DNA from: Acetobacter fallax
GTDB lineage: Bacteria > Pseudomonadota > Alphaproteobacteria > Acetobacterales > Acetobacteraceae
Length of the DNA stretch: 64,000 nt
Direction: 5' to 3'
NCBI RefSeq assembly: GCF_011516735.1
Contig: NZ_WOSX01000020.1
Coordinates: 1 to 64,000 of the forward strand
The notes under the pieces are model-generated. The model did no database searches. It saw nothing but the letters and a program-made list of their open reading frames with translations, and was not told the origin of the DNA. A program made the position numbers and the translations under genes. Each line of letters starts with the position of its first letter. The first letter of the stretch is position 1. Of this stretch, positions 42,718 to 52,001 are shown piece by piece.

Positions 42718-44613
42718 ATGGCCGAACGCCCCCGCGCCCCGAACGCCCCGCCCTCGCAGGACGCGGCCGCCGATAAGGCCGAAGCGTTCCGCCGCACCAC
42801 CGTCGGCGTCCTGCGCGCCATCGGAGGTCGTGCCGACACGGAAGTCACGTTCCACGCCGGCAACATGCCTCCCGGAGCGCTGGACCAGGAAGGCCCGATC
42901 CGCCTTCCCCTGCCCTCCCGTCACGCCACGGAAGACGAAGCCAGCCGCATCCGGGGCGCCGCCGACGCCGCGGCGCTACGCCTGAGGCATCACGACGCCG
43001 CTCTCCACCGTTTCCGGCAGCCGGAAGACAGCACCGCGCGCGGTGTCTATGACGCGCTCGAACAGGCCCGCGTCGAAGCCGTCGGCTCCCGTTACATGCA
43101 GGGCGTCGCAGCCAATCTCGACCGCCGCATGGCGCAGGAATGTCAGGACGCCGGCGTCCCGCACATGAGCAGCAAGGAGCAGCTTCCCACCGCGCTCGCC
43201 CTCGGCCTGCTCGCCCGCGAAAAACTCAGCGGCCGCCCGGCCCCCGCCTCCGTCCGCCCTCTGCTCGACGCCTGGAGCCGGGAGCTTCCCCCGGAAGCAC
43301 AGACCGCTCTTAGCGAACTCGCCGCAACACAGGACGACCAGGACTCCTATTCCCGCGCCGCCCGGCACCTGCTGGCCGCCTGCTCGCTCGCCGAAATGGA
43401 TGCCGATTCTCTGGAGAACGACGAAGAGGGCGACACCGATACGTCCTCTCAGGAAGACGCCGAAGACGAACCGCCGCCCGAGACGCAGGACCAGCCACCT
43501 TCCGACGACACGGAAGAACAGGATGGTGGCCCCGAGCCTCAGATCATGGAGCAGTCAGGCGAGGCCGGCGACCCTGAGGAAACAGCCGAAGCAGAAGGCG
43601 GCGAAGGGGAAGGTACCGGCGACCCCTCCGGCCCCAATGATGGCCGCCAGGCGACCCCTGGCGACACCGCGCGCGGCTACCACGCCTACACGACGCAGTT
43701 CGACGAGGAAACGACAGCGGAAAACCTCTGCGACGAAGACGAACTCGGTCGCCTGCGCCAGCAGCTCGACCTCCAGCTCGCCAGCCTCACGGGCGTCATC
43801 TCCAGACTGGCCAACCGCCTCCAGCGCAAGCTGATGGCCCAGCAGACCCGCGCCTGGGAGTTCGATCTGGAAGAAGGCATTCTCGACGCCGGACGACTCT
43901 CCCGCATCGTCGTCAACCCGATGCTCTCCCTGACCTATAAGCGGGAACGGGAAACCGAATTCCGCGACACCGTCGTCACGCTGCTGATCGACAATTCCGG
44001 GTCCATGCGCGGCAGACCGATTTCGGTTGCCGCCATGTGTGGTGACATTCTCGCCCGGACGCTGGAACGCTGCGGCGTGAAAGTGGAGATCCTCGGCTTC
44101 ACAACCCGCGCCTGGAAAGGCGGGCAAAGTCGTGAAAAATGGACCGCCGCCGGAAAACCACCCAATCCCGGACGTCTCAATGACCTCCGCCACATCATCT
44201 ACAAAGCCGCCGACACGCCGCTGCGCCGCGCCCGCCGTAACCTGGGGCTGATGCTGCGCGAGGGCCTGCTCAAGGAAAACATCGATGGCGAAGCCCTGCT
44301 CTGGGCCTCCCGCCGTCTCCGCTCCCGTCCCGAGCAGCGTCGCATCCTCATGGTCATCTCAGACGGCGCCCCGGTCGATGACAGCACCCTCTCAGTCAAT
44401 CCCGGCTCGTACCTGGAAGACCATCTGCGGGAAGTCATCGCTTCCATCGAAAGCCGCGGCGAAATCGAACTCATCGCCATCGGCATCGGCCATGACGTCA
44501 CCCGCTACTATCGCCGGGCCGTCACGATCACCGATGCGGAAGAACTCGGCGGAACAATGATGAAGAAGCTTTCCGAACTGTTCGATGAAAACAGCAGACC
44601 GCGCGCGGCCTGA
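42718..44613 (+). CDS. cobT: Cobaltochelatase subunit CobT
   Basis: 631 residues. The N-terminal helical domain ([22 protein letters not shown]) is followed by a long acidic low-complexity linker at about 230-310 (Glu/Asp/Gln/Pro-rich). The C-terminal von Willebrand A domain has the MIDAS motif DNSGS near 422-426, then FTTRAWKGG and [14 protein letters not shown]. CobT pairs with the CobS hexamer as the AAA+/VWA motor of cobaltochelatase. It lies 122 bases after cobS. An imperfect repeat remnant starts 70 bases past the stop. Confidence 0.95.
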   Translation: MAERPRAPNAPPSQDAAADKAEAFRRTTVGVLRAIGGRADTEVTFHAGNMPPGALDQEGPIRLPLPSRHATEDEASRIRGAADAAALRLRHHDAALHRFRQPEDSTARGVYDALEQARVEAVGSRYMQGVAANLDRRMAQECQDAGVPHMSSKEQLPTALALGLLAREKLSGRPAPASVRPLLDAWSRELPPEAQTALSELAATQDDQDSYSRAARHLLAACSLAEMDADSLENDEEGDTDTSSQEDAEDEPPPETQDQPPSDDTEEQDGGPEPQIMEQSGEAGDPEETAEAEGGEGEGTGDPSGPNDGRQATPGDTARGYHAYTTQFDEETTAENLCDEDELGRLRQQLDLQLASLTGVISRLANRLQRKLMAQQTRAWEFDLEEGILDAGRLSRIVVNPMLSLTYKRERETEFRDTVVTLLIDNSGSMRGRPISVAAMCGDILARTLERCGVKVEILGFTTRAWKGGQSREKWTAAGKPPNPGRLNDLRHIIYKAADTPLRRARRNLGLMLREGLLKENIDGEALLWASRRLRSRPEQRRILMVISDGAPVDDSTLSVNPGSYLEDHLREVIASIESRGEIELIAIGIGHDVTRYYRRAVTITDAEELGGTMMKKLSELFDENSRPRAA

Positions 44614-44683
44614 ATCTGCGTTATCCCGGGACCAGATCCCGCACCCTGCCGGAGGCATAGCCCTCTGCAATCCAGGTTGTCAG

Positions 44684-44745
44684 TCAACAGACCAGGGTGA
44701 TGGGAGCCACACTCCCTTCCGGGTCCGGGCAGAGCCCTGGCTTCT
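44684..44745. repeat. Hairpin-rich dispersed repeat, copy 3 (right end only)
   Basis: TCAACAGACCAGGGTGA, a variable hairpin (GGGAG..CTCCC), then TTCCGGGTCCGGGCAGAGCCC matches the right terminal part of copy 1. The left half is missing. The rest of the 242-base gap between cobT and the decarboxylase shows no gene. Confidence 0.65.
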
Positions 44746-44855
44746 TTATGAGGGCGTCTTGTGTGGCTGGGCCTGGGAGCCTGTTTCATGAGCCTTACTG
44801 CTGAATGAGAGCGCCACTCAGGGACCCGAGCAGTCCCCGCCGCCGGACACAGGCA

Positions 44856-46343
44856 TCATCCCGGCACTCTCACACCGCAATCCCTCCGCCGCGCCGCGCC
44901 CTCCAGCACAGCATCCACCATCCGGTCCACATCCGCCCGCACCGTCCGGTGATTCACAATCGCCGCCCGGATCACCAGCCGCCCCCCAATCCGTGTTGTC
45001 GAAGGCACGGCAATCCCGCTCTCCTGCACATCCTTGACCAGCTCGGCATTGAAATTATCCAGCGCGACATCATCCTCACCTGTCGCCCGTACCCGGAAAC
45101 AGACAATATTCAGCGTCACCGGCGCCATCAGCTCAAGCCCGGCCTCACGTTCCACCCGCGCAGCGAGATACCGCGCCACATCACAGCACTGATCCACCAT
45201 CAGCCCCAGCCGCCGCGTCCCGTAAACAGACAGCGTCGCCCAGACTTTCAGCGCCCGAAACCCACGCGACAGATCCGGCCCGAGATCGCAGAACCACGGC
45301 GCCCCCGCCGCTGTCCCCCGATCCTCCCGTGAGAGATAAGACAAGGTCTGCGCAAAAGCCGCCGCATGACGCACCGGATCACGCACGATCACACACCCGG
45401 CATCATACGGAACCTGGGCCCATTTATGAAAATCAAAGGCCAGACTATCTGCCTTGCCGATAGCCGCCAGGGCGGGCCGGAACCGTTCCGATAACGTCGC
45501 CAGCGCCCCGAATGCACCATCGACATGGAACCAGAGCCCCTCCGCCTCCGCAATCGCCGCAATCTCGTCCAGCGGATCAATCGCCCCCGTATCCACAGTG
45601 CCCGCTGTGCCAACAACCAGAAATGGCTCGAAACCCGCCGCACGATCCGCCGCAATCATCCGCCGTAACACCGGCATATCCATCCGGAACGCCGCATCCA
45701 CAGGCACCAGCCGCAGCGCGTCCGTGCCCAGCCCCCCCAGATCGAACGCCCGACTCACACAACCATGCACGGTCTGAGCCGCATAACCGGTCAGCTTCCG
45801 CCCCTGCAGCCCGGTCGTCCTCATCGCCACGCCGTCCGGCCGCGCGCGTGACGCGACAATCACTGCAATGAAATTCGCCATGGACGAACCTGTCACCAGC
45901 AGACCGGATGCTGTCTCAGGCATCCCCATCATCGTCGCTGCCCAGCGAATGACCATCCGCTCGACCTCGACAGGCGCATGATCCCGACCACCCAGATTGG
46001 CGTTCAGTCCCGCCGCCAGCATCTCCGCCAGCATCCCGACCGGTGTTCCGCCACCATGCACCCAGCCCATAAACCCCGGATGCCGGTTCCCCACTGAGTA
46101 CGGCAGGACATCCCGTGAAAAAGCGCTGAAAAAGTCCCGAAGCCCGCCGCTTTCCTCAGGCATCGCAGCCCTGCGAAATGTCTCCCGAACCTCAGCCGGA
46201 ACAGGCTGCCAGACCGGCCGTTCCCGTAAGGTGGCAAGATTATCAATCATCTCATCAAGCATCCGGTGCCCTTCGGCACGTAGCTGCTCCCATCCTTCTC
46301 CGGACGGATCAAGTGACTCAGAAGGAAAATCGTGCTCAGCCAT
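44856..46343 (-). CDS. PLP-dependent amino-acid decarboxylase (aromatic/group II type)
   Basis: 495 residues. Group II decarboxylase layout: N-terminal GWEQLRAEGHRMLDEMIDNL, then HPGFMGWVHGGGTPVGMLAEML, LLVTGSSMANFIAV, GTAGTVDTGAIDPLDEIAAIAE, HVDGAFGALATL and the PLP-lysine in SLAFDFHKWAQVPYD near residue 306. It resembles bacterial aromatic-L-amino-acid decarboxylases; the substrate (Phe, Tyr, Trp or other) cannot be read from sequence. The start at 46343 is chosen over two earlier ATGs by family length. No transporter gene accompanies it. Confidence 0.9.
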   Translation of the reverse strand: MAEHDFPSESLDPSGEGWEQLRAEGHRMLDEMIDNLATLRERPVWQPVPAEVRETFRRAAMPEESGGLRDFFSAFSRDVLPYSVGNRHPGFMGWVHGGGTPVGMLAEMLAAGLNANLGGRDHAPVEVERMVIRWAATMMGMPETASGLLVTGSSMANFIAVIVASRARPDGVAMRTTGLQGRKLTGYAAQTVHGCVSRAFDLGGLGTDALRLVPVDAAFRMDMPVLRRMIAADRAAGFEPFLVVGTAGTVDTGAIDPLDEIAAIAEAEGLWFHVDGAFGALATLSERFRPALAAIGKADSLAFDFHKWAQVPYDAGCVIVRDPVRHAAAFAQTLSYLSREDRGTAAGAPWFCDLGPDLSRGFRALKVWATLSVYGTRRLGLMVDQCCDVARYLAARVEREAGLELMAPVTLNIVCFRVRATGEDDVALDNFNAELVKDVQESGIAVPSTTRIGGRLVIRAAIVNHRTVRADVDRMVDAVLEGAARRRDCGVRVPG

Positions 46344-46450
46344 GCAGGTCTGTTCCATGCCACAGTTTGCGCCCGCTCTGAGACAAGCAATCCGCTTCTG
46401 ACATGAAAGGACAGACACAGCAGCGCCGGACACTCTGGGGCTGCTACAGC

Positions 46451-47299
46451 TTACCCGAAAAGCGAGGAAACAAGCGAACTGCCGCTCGACGTCACACCAA
46501 ACAGGCTCAGTGTCGTATTCGTGCTGCCATCCGAACCATAAAGAGACAGCAGCGATGCCGGTTGAGTCACCGGCTGCGGGCTGATCTGCAGCGTCGCCAG
46601 ATACTGCTCCGCATATTTCTGAATCTTCGCGGGCGTGGAAAAATCCGACAGATTGACAGTCTTCGACAGCAGACGCTGCTGCTCATCAAAATCCAGAGCA
46701 CCGAACTGGGTCGGATTAAAGCCGCTTACCGTCTCAACAACGGTAAGAAGTTTCGAATCGGCCATGATATCATTCAGCGTCATGCTGCTCGTCATGGTGC
46801 GGGTGAAATACAGCGCACTCCCCACTCCCGGCGTTGAAGTGGAGTTATTGAGAGACGTTTCGTACTGCCCCTGCTCATACTGCGTCACAACCGATTCGAG
46901 TGTGGTCGGATCAGCGAAGGGCGACGTGGTGGATGTCGATGACGACGATGCTTCGTTCCATGCCGAGAACGCTTTGGCGAAGGCGAGCCATGTTGCATTG
47001 CCGGATTTCGCCGCCACAGAGGTCGATGAGGTCGGATCCTGCGTCAGCAGATCCTTCACCAGCGCCGTCTCTCCCTGAATCGAGCCCAGTCCGTACGCGC
47101 CAAGCACGACAGACAGCGCTTTGTAATTCTTCATCAGTGCCGTGGCCGAGGTGATGGTGGGCGCGTCTTTTTCAAAAGACGCAACGTCATTGCTCACCGT
47201 CGCGTTTGTTTTGGCATAGTTCGCGGCAGACTTCGCCTCATCTTTTTCCTCAGCGAGATAAGTCGCTACGGGCGAAAGCCCCGAAATGCTGCCAGACAT
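46451..47299 (-). CDS. DUF1217 protein (flagellum-associated family)
   Basis: 282 residues, Ser/Thr-rich and helical. DUF1217 pattern: PTITSATALMKNYKALSVVLGAYGL, LVKDLLTQDP, ALYFTRTMTSSMTLNDIMADSKLLTVVETVSGF and LLSKTVNLSDFSTPAKIQKYAEQYLA. Family members lie in flagellar gene sets of Alphaproteobacteria. Here no flagellar gene is near. GGAGGG well before ATG 47299 fixes the start. It is divergent from the ATP-grasp gene. Confidence 0.8.
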   Translation of the reverse strand: MSGSISGLSPVATYLAEEKDEAKSAANYAKTNATVSNDVASFEKDAPTITSATALMKNYKALSVVLGAYGLGSIQGETALVKDLLTQDPTSSTSVAAKSGNATWLAFAKAFSAWNEASSSSTSTTSPFADPTTLESVVTQYEQGQYETSLNNSTSTPGVGSALYFTRTMTSSMTLNDIMADSKLLTVVETVSGFNPTQFGALDFDEQQRLLSKTVNLSDFSTPAKIQKYAEQYLATLQISPQPVTQPASLLSLYGSDGSTNTTLSLFGVTSSGSSLVSSLFG

Positions 47300-47522
47300 G
47301 GACGTCCCTCCGGATCGGCCACATTTTGCGGCCTCAATGAACAGGTCCCGGAACAGTGGAAGATTTGTCTTAACAATGAGTTAATGGCCTTTCGCCCCGC
47401 GCCATGCGCTGCACCGACCCGAGACATTCCATTTCCGTCTTGGCGTCCCCCCGATTTCTTGCTTGAGTGTAACGAACTCGCCGGCACAGCAAGCGTTCCG
47501 GAGAAAACGGGCAGGAGCACGA

Positions 47523-49031
47523 ATGGCCGATAAAACCAACGGGCAACCGGGACCGAAACCATCCTCACACGGGGCTCCCGAAGCACTGGCCGATACGGGC
47601 CTCTTCTCGCATTACCAAAACAGTCATTTCTTCTGCGAACTGACAAACAGCGGCGGTCACACAGATCCGCAGGTCGAACTGATCCGGGACCGTCTCAACG
47701 CTCTGCCCCTCGACGATCTCCGCTCACGCGCAAAACAGGCGGAGCAGGAACTCTACAATCTGGGCATCACCTTCACCGTCTACTCAGAACGTGACGCCAT
47801 CGACCGCATCCTGCCCTTCGATCTCGTGCCCCGCATTCTCGCCCGGAAAGAATGGCAGCATATCGAGGCCGGAGTGAAACAGCGCGTCCAGGCGCTGAAC
47901 ATGTTCCTGTGGGACATCTATCACGACCAGAATGTCCTGCGTGACGGCATCATTCCGCGCGACCTCGTGGTCGGAAACGCCAATTTCTGCCCCGCCATGA
48001 TCGGTCTCGACGTCCCCGGCGGAACATATGTCCACATCAACGGCACCGACCTGGTGCGCGACGATGCCGGGCGCTTTCTCGTGCTCGAAGACAACGCCCG
48101 CACACCCTCAGGCGTGTCCTACGTCATCGAAAACCGCCACACCACGCTGCGCGTCATGCCCGACATCGCCGCCGGCATCGACCTCATGCCCGTCGATGAA
48201 TACGGCATGCGCCTGCAAAATGCCCTCGCCGAACTCGCCCCCGAAGGCGTCGACAACCCACAGGTCGTGCTGCTGTCTCCCGGCATCTACAACTCAGCCT
48301 ATTTTGAACACGTCTTCCTCGCCCGCGAAATGGGCGTCCCCCTCGTCGAAGGCCGCGACCTCGTCACCGAAAACGACCGCGTCTACATGCGCACCACCGC
48401 GGGCCTCCGCCCCGTCCACTCCATCTATCGACGTCTCAATGATGACTTCCTCGACCCGGAAGCCTTCGACCCCACCAGCATGCTCGGCGTCCCCGGCCTC
48501 GTCCAGGCCTACCGCAAAGGCAACATCACCATCGCCAACGCCATCGGCACCGGCGTCGCTGATGACAAAGCCGTCTATGCCTACATGCCCAGGATCATCC
48601 GTTACTACCTCTCGGAAGAGCCCATCCTCTCCAACGTCGAAACCCATATCTGCGCCGAACCGGAAGGGCTGGCATACACCCTCGCCAACCTCAAAAATCT
48701 CGTCGTCAAGCCCGTCGGCGAATCCGGCGGCTACGGCCTGATCATCGGTCCGCACGCAACACAGGACGAACTCGCGGAATTCAGAACCAAGCTGGAAGCC
48801 GACCCGGCAAACTATATCAGCCAGCCCGTCATCAACCTCTCCGTCTCCCCCACGCTCTGTGAAAACGGACTCGAACCCCGGCACGTCGATCTGCGCCCCT
48901 TCGCCGTCACCGGAAAATCCACCTGGGTGCTCCCCGGAGGCCTGTCGCGCGTCGCCCTTCGCCGCGGCTCGCTCGTCGTCAACTCGTCGCAGGGCGGCGG
49001 CTCCAAGGACACATGGGTACTCGCGCAATGA
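47523..49031 (+). CDS. Circularly permuted type-2 ATP-grasp protein
   Basis: 502 residues. Conserved blocks: GITFTVYSERDAIDRILPFDLVPRIL, LNMFLWDIYHDQNVLRDGIIP, VLEDNARTPSGVSYVIENR, VHSIYRRLNDDFLDPEAF, NLVVKPVGESGGYGLIIGP and the C-terminal PGGLSRVALRRGSLVVNSSQGGGSKDTWVL. ATP-grasp enzymes form amide or peptide bonds by acyl-phosphate chemistry; this family is predicted to make small peptides but its product is unknown. AGGAG with a 6-base spacer fixes the start. The next gene (alpha-E) overlaps by four bases, the usual pairing. The transglutaminase-like and peptidase partners often found with them are absent here. Confidence 0.93.
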   Translation: MADKTNGQPGPKPSSHGAPEALADTGLFSHYQNSHFFCELTNSGGHTDPQVELIRDRLNALPLDDLRSRAKQAEQELYNLGITFTVYSERDAIDRILPFDLVPRILARKEWQHIEAGVKQRVQALNMFLWDIYHDQNVLRDGIIPRDLVVGNANFCPAMIGLDVPGGTYVHINGTDLVRDDAGRFLVLEDNARTPSGVSYVIENRHTTLRVMPDIAAGIDLMPVDEYGMRLQNALAELAPEGVDNPQVVLLSPGIYNSAYFEHVFLAREMGVPLVEGRDLVTENDRVYMRTTAGLRPVHSIYRRLNDDFLDPEAFDPTSMLGVPGLVQAYRKGNITIANAIGTGVADDKAVYAYMPRIIRYYLSEEPILSNVETHICAEPEGLAYTLANLKNLVVKPVGESGGYGLIIGPHATQDELAEFRTKLEADPANYISQPVINLSVSPTLCENGLEPRHVDLRPFAVTGKSTWVLPGGLSRVALRRGSLVVNSSQGGGSKDTWVLAQ

Positions 49032-50077
49032 CCACGACCGTCGATCCGATCGCCACCGTCCCGATGCCGCTCCTCTCCCGCTATGCCGAATGTACCATGT
49101 GGCTGGCGCGCTATATGGAGCGGATCGAAAACCTCGCCCGTATCATCGACGTCACCGAAACCTTCGTCCGTTCCGGCGCCTCCGACGGCTGGCGCGCCAT
49201 CGTGCAGATCAATGCCGATGAAGAACGCTTCTTCGCCACGCATGACGCAACCACAGCCCGAAGCGTGATCACGTTCTACACGATCGATACAGAAAACCCG
49301 ACATCCATCGTCTCCCTCGCCCATGCCGCGCGCGAAAACGCCCGCTCGCTGCGCCCCGTCATCTCCACCGAAATGTGGGCTCAGCTCAACATCTTCACAA
49401 AGTTCGTTCGCAGCCTGGGCAGGGACGATATCCGTCCAAGCGAAATCTCGCAGCTCTGCACCCGCATCAAGCAGGATTGCCAGACCCATACCGGAATCAC
49501 CGAAGGCACGTTCTACCGTGATCAGGCCAGTATCTTTTACAATGCAGGCCGGCACCTCGAACGCGCCGACCAGATCACCCGCCTGATCGACATCAAATAT
49601 CACACGCTGCTGCCATCCGAGGCCGGCGTCGGCTCCGAAGTCGATATCAGCCAGTGGTCCGCCGTGCTGCGCTCCGCCGCCGGCTATCACGCCTATCGCC
49701 GCGTCATGAGCGCCGATATCCGTCCATCCAGCATCGTCGGCTTTCTGCTCAAAAGCGAAGCCTTCCCACGCTCCCTCTCAACCAATCTGCGGCATCTGCA
49801 CAGCAACATCACGCAACTGCGCCGGGATTATCACCTTCGCGGCGCATCCCACATCGTCGGCCGCGTCGAACACCTGCGCAATATCCTCGATCAGCAGACA
49901 GCAACGGAAATCATCGTCAGGGGGCTCCATGAATTCAATGACTGGATTCAAAACGAGTTGCAGGACATCCAGAGAGAAATCGCAAACGCATTCTGGCCCG
50001 CGCCCGGAGCAGCCGTCCTCGCTCCCGAAACGCCGGAACTCTTTCCGGCCAGCAGCCAGAGCCAGTCACAATCCTGA
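49028..50077 (+). CDS. Alpha-E domain protein
   Basis: 349 residues, mostly helical. The duplicated alpha-E motif is seen in LLSRYAECTMWLARYMERIENLARIIDVTETF near 14-45 and IFYNAGRHLERADQITRLIDIKYHTLL near 165-191, with SADIRPSSIVGFLLKSEAFPRSL after it. The domain always accompanies permuted ATP-grasp proteins and may be a partner subunit or second catalytic unit; its function is unknown. The ATG lies in the ATP-grasp stop (ATGA). The C-terminal tail is Ser/Gln-rich. Confidence 0.92.
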   Translation: MTTTVDPIATVPMPLLSRYAECTMWLARYMERIENLARIIDVTETFVRSGASDGWRAIVQINADEERFFATHDATTARSVITFYTIDTENPTSIVSLAHAARENARSLRPVISTEMWAQLNIFTKFVRSLGRDDIRPSEISQLCTRIKQDCQTHTGITEGTFYRDQASIFYNAGRHLERADQITRLIDIKYHTLLPSEAGVGSEVDISQWSAVLRSAAGYHAYRRVMSADIRPSSIVGFLLKSEAFPRSLSTNLRHLHSNITQLRRDYHLRGASHIVGRVEHLRNILDQQTATEIIVRGLHEFNDWIQNELQDIQREIANAFWPAPGAAVLAPETPELFPASSQSQSQS

Positions 50078-50194
50078 GCAGAGCCCTCCGCGACCCACCG
50101 AAAAGATCACGGCCTGATCACGTTCAGACAAAATAAACGAAAAGCCTGACAATTCGGGTGGGCAACCCGCACACACTTTTCCTATTATAATGTC

Positions 50195-50923
50195 ATGAAC
50201 ATGCTCGTCCCTGTCCGCATCCGGATCGGCGTCGAAGTCGTTTTCGACTTCGTCTGCCCCTGGTGCTGCCTGGGAATCGAGACCGCCGTTTCCGCTTTCC
50301 GTGGCAGAACCGATGTCGATGTCACCTTCCGCTGGCGGCCCTTCATCCTGAATCCGGGGCTGCCGCCCGGAGGCGCCGATCTCACAACCTGGCTGCGTGG
50401 CAGACACGGCAGCGATGACCGCGCGCAACGCCTCATGCACCTCATCGAAATTCAGGGACGCAGCCTCGGCCGCAGCCTGCATTTCGATCGTATCGCCCGT
50501 GTTCCCCCGACAATGGATGCCCACCGCCTTATCGCCTGGGCCTCATCGCGGGGAGACTGCACCAGCCTCGTGCTCGGCATCTTCGATGCCTATTTCAGAA
50601 ACGGCGCCGATATCGGCAACCCGGTCACACTTGCCTATATCGCGGAACAGCACGGCTTCGATCCCGACCTCGCCCTGGATTTCCTCGCCGGCAAAACGAT
50701 GATCGGAACCGTCACATCCGACCAGCTCAGCGCGCAGAAAGCCGGAATCAACGGCGTGCCGTCCCTCATTATCGACGGACTGGCCATGACCGGCGTGCAC
50801 GATGCCCGGGTGCTCAACAGACTTCTCGACACCGCTCTTACAGCGGCTCTGCCAGCCGGCACAGACCCCGGCGAAACCTGGAGCGTCAGCCCCGATCAGG
50901 TCTCGTCGTGTCAGGCCGTCTGA
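50195..50923 (+). CDS. DsbA-family oxidoreductase (FrnE-like)
   Basis: 242 residues, no signal peptide, so probably cytoplasmic. Thioredoxin fold with CPWC at 21-24 (VVFDFVCPWCCLG), a helical insertion, and the cis-Pro loop NGVPSLIIDG near 188-197. FrnE-like members are thiol isomerases or 2-hydroxychromene-2-carboxylate isomerase relatives. A perfect TATAAT at 50186-50191 lies only three bases before the ATG, with no ribosome site, so the transcript may be leaderless or the second ATG (50201) used. Its last 13 bases overlap the end of the convergent transporter gene. Confidence 0.88.
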   Translation: MNMLVPVRIRIGVEVVFDFVCPWCCLGIETAVSAFRGRTDVDVTFRWRPFILNPGLPPGGADLTTWLRGRHGSDDRAQRLMHLIEIQGRSLGRSLHFDRIARVPPTMDAHRLIAWASSRGDCTSLVLGIFDAYFRNGADIGNPVTLAYIAEQHGFDPDLALDFLAGKTMIGTVTSDQLSAQKAGINGVPSLIIDGLAMTGVHDARVLNRLLDTALTAALPAGTDPGETWSVSPDQVSSCQAV

Positions 50924-51888
50924 CTTTCGGTCGCTTCTGAGGTCTCGGCCTGCCGCGCAAAACGCCGCGCCATCCAGGCACAGACGAAAAGCTGAATCTG
51001 ATGATAAAGCATCAGCGGCAACACCACGAACCCGACACTCGCAGCCGGAAACAGCACGTTCGCCATCGGCACGCCCGAAGCCAGTGTTTTCTTCGATCCG
51101 CAAAAAACGATCGCCACCTCGTCCTCACGTGAAAATCCGAGCATCCGGCTGCCAATCGTCGTCACCGTCAGAACAATCACAAGCAGAAGCGTATCCACAA
51201 GCGCAATCACGCCAAGCTGCTCCAGCGGCAGCCGATGCCACAGCCCCTGCACAATCGCCTCGCTGAACGCCGTATAAACCACAATAAGAACCGACCCGCG
51301 ATCGGTCATCGAAAGCAGCTTCTTGTTCCGGTGCGCCCAGCCCCCGATCCAGGGCTGCAACAACTGCCCCGCCACAAACGGCAGCAGCAGTTGCAGAACA
51401 ATGTTCATCATCCCGCCGGACTGAGCGCCGTGCTTCGCCAGAACAAGCCCGACCAGAACCGGCGTGATGAAAATCCCGGCAATGTTCGACGCCGTCGCCG
51501 AACACACCGCCGCCGGCACATTGCCTCGCCCGATCGAGGTAAATGCGATCGAGGACTGCACCGTCGAAGGCAGGCAGCAGAGAAACAGAACGCCCATCCA
51601 CACATCATCAAGCAACAGACCCGGCGCCAGCGCATGCAGCGCCAGACCAAGCAGCGGAAACAAAACGAAAGTGCAGGCAAGGATCGTCATATGCAGACGC
51701 CAGGCCGTCAGCCCGTTCAGCACCGCCGCCCGCGACAGACGCGCGCCCTGAAGAAAAAACATGATCGCGATCACAATGACCGCAAGCCACTGAAAAACCG
51801 GCACCGCCGCCCCGTGACAGGGCAGAACCGAAGCAATGATCAGCGTCGCAATCAGACTGAGCAGAAACGGGTCCGGCTTGAACGGCAT
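50911..51888 (-). CDS. Bile acid:sodium symporter family transporter
   Basis: 325 residues with about nine or ten hydrophobic spans. Family blocks: AIMFFLQGARLSRAAVLNGL near 40-60, LFLCCLPSTVQSSIAFTSIGRGNVPAAVCSATASNIAGIFITPVLV near 100-145 and VAIVFCGSKKTLASGVPMANVLF near 255-277, which hold the two crossover motifs of BASS proteins. It is of the SBF-like/YfeH type. The cargo is unknown; pyruvate, sulfated sterols and other organic anions are known for relatives. Confidence 0.9.
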   Translation of the reverse strand: MPFKPDPFLLSLIATLIIASVLPCHGAAVPVFQWLAVIVIAIMFFLQGARLSRAAVLNGLTAWRLHMTILACTFVLFPLLGLALHALAPGLLLDDVWMGVLFLCCLPSTVQSSIAFTSIGRGNVPAAVCSATASNIAGIFITPVLVGLVLAKHGAQSGGMMNIVLQLLLPFVAGQLLQPWIGGWAHRNKKLLSMTDRGSVLIVVYTAFSEAIVQGLWHRLPLEQLGVIALVDTLLLVIVLTVTTIGSRMLGFSREDEVAIVFCGSKKTLASGVPMANVLFPAASVGFVVLPLMLYHQIQLFVCAWMARRFARQAETSEATESQTA

Positions 51889-52001
51889 AATTTTTTTCCA
51901 AATTCATCAGAACTGATTTTATCAGGGCAGGCACATCATCACGCATCACGCCCTTCAGCACGATTGCGAACCACCGCTATTTGCGCCACGTTTAGCGTTA
52001 A

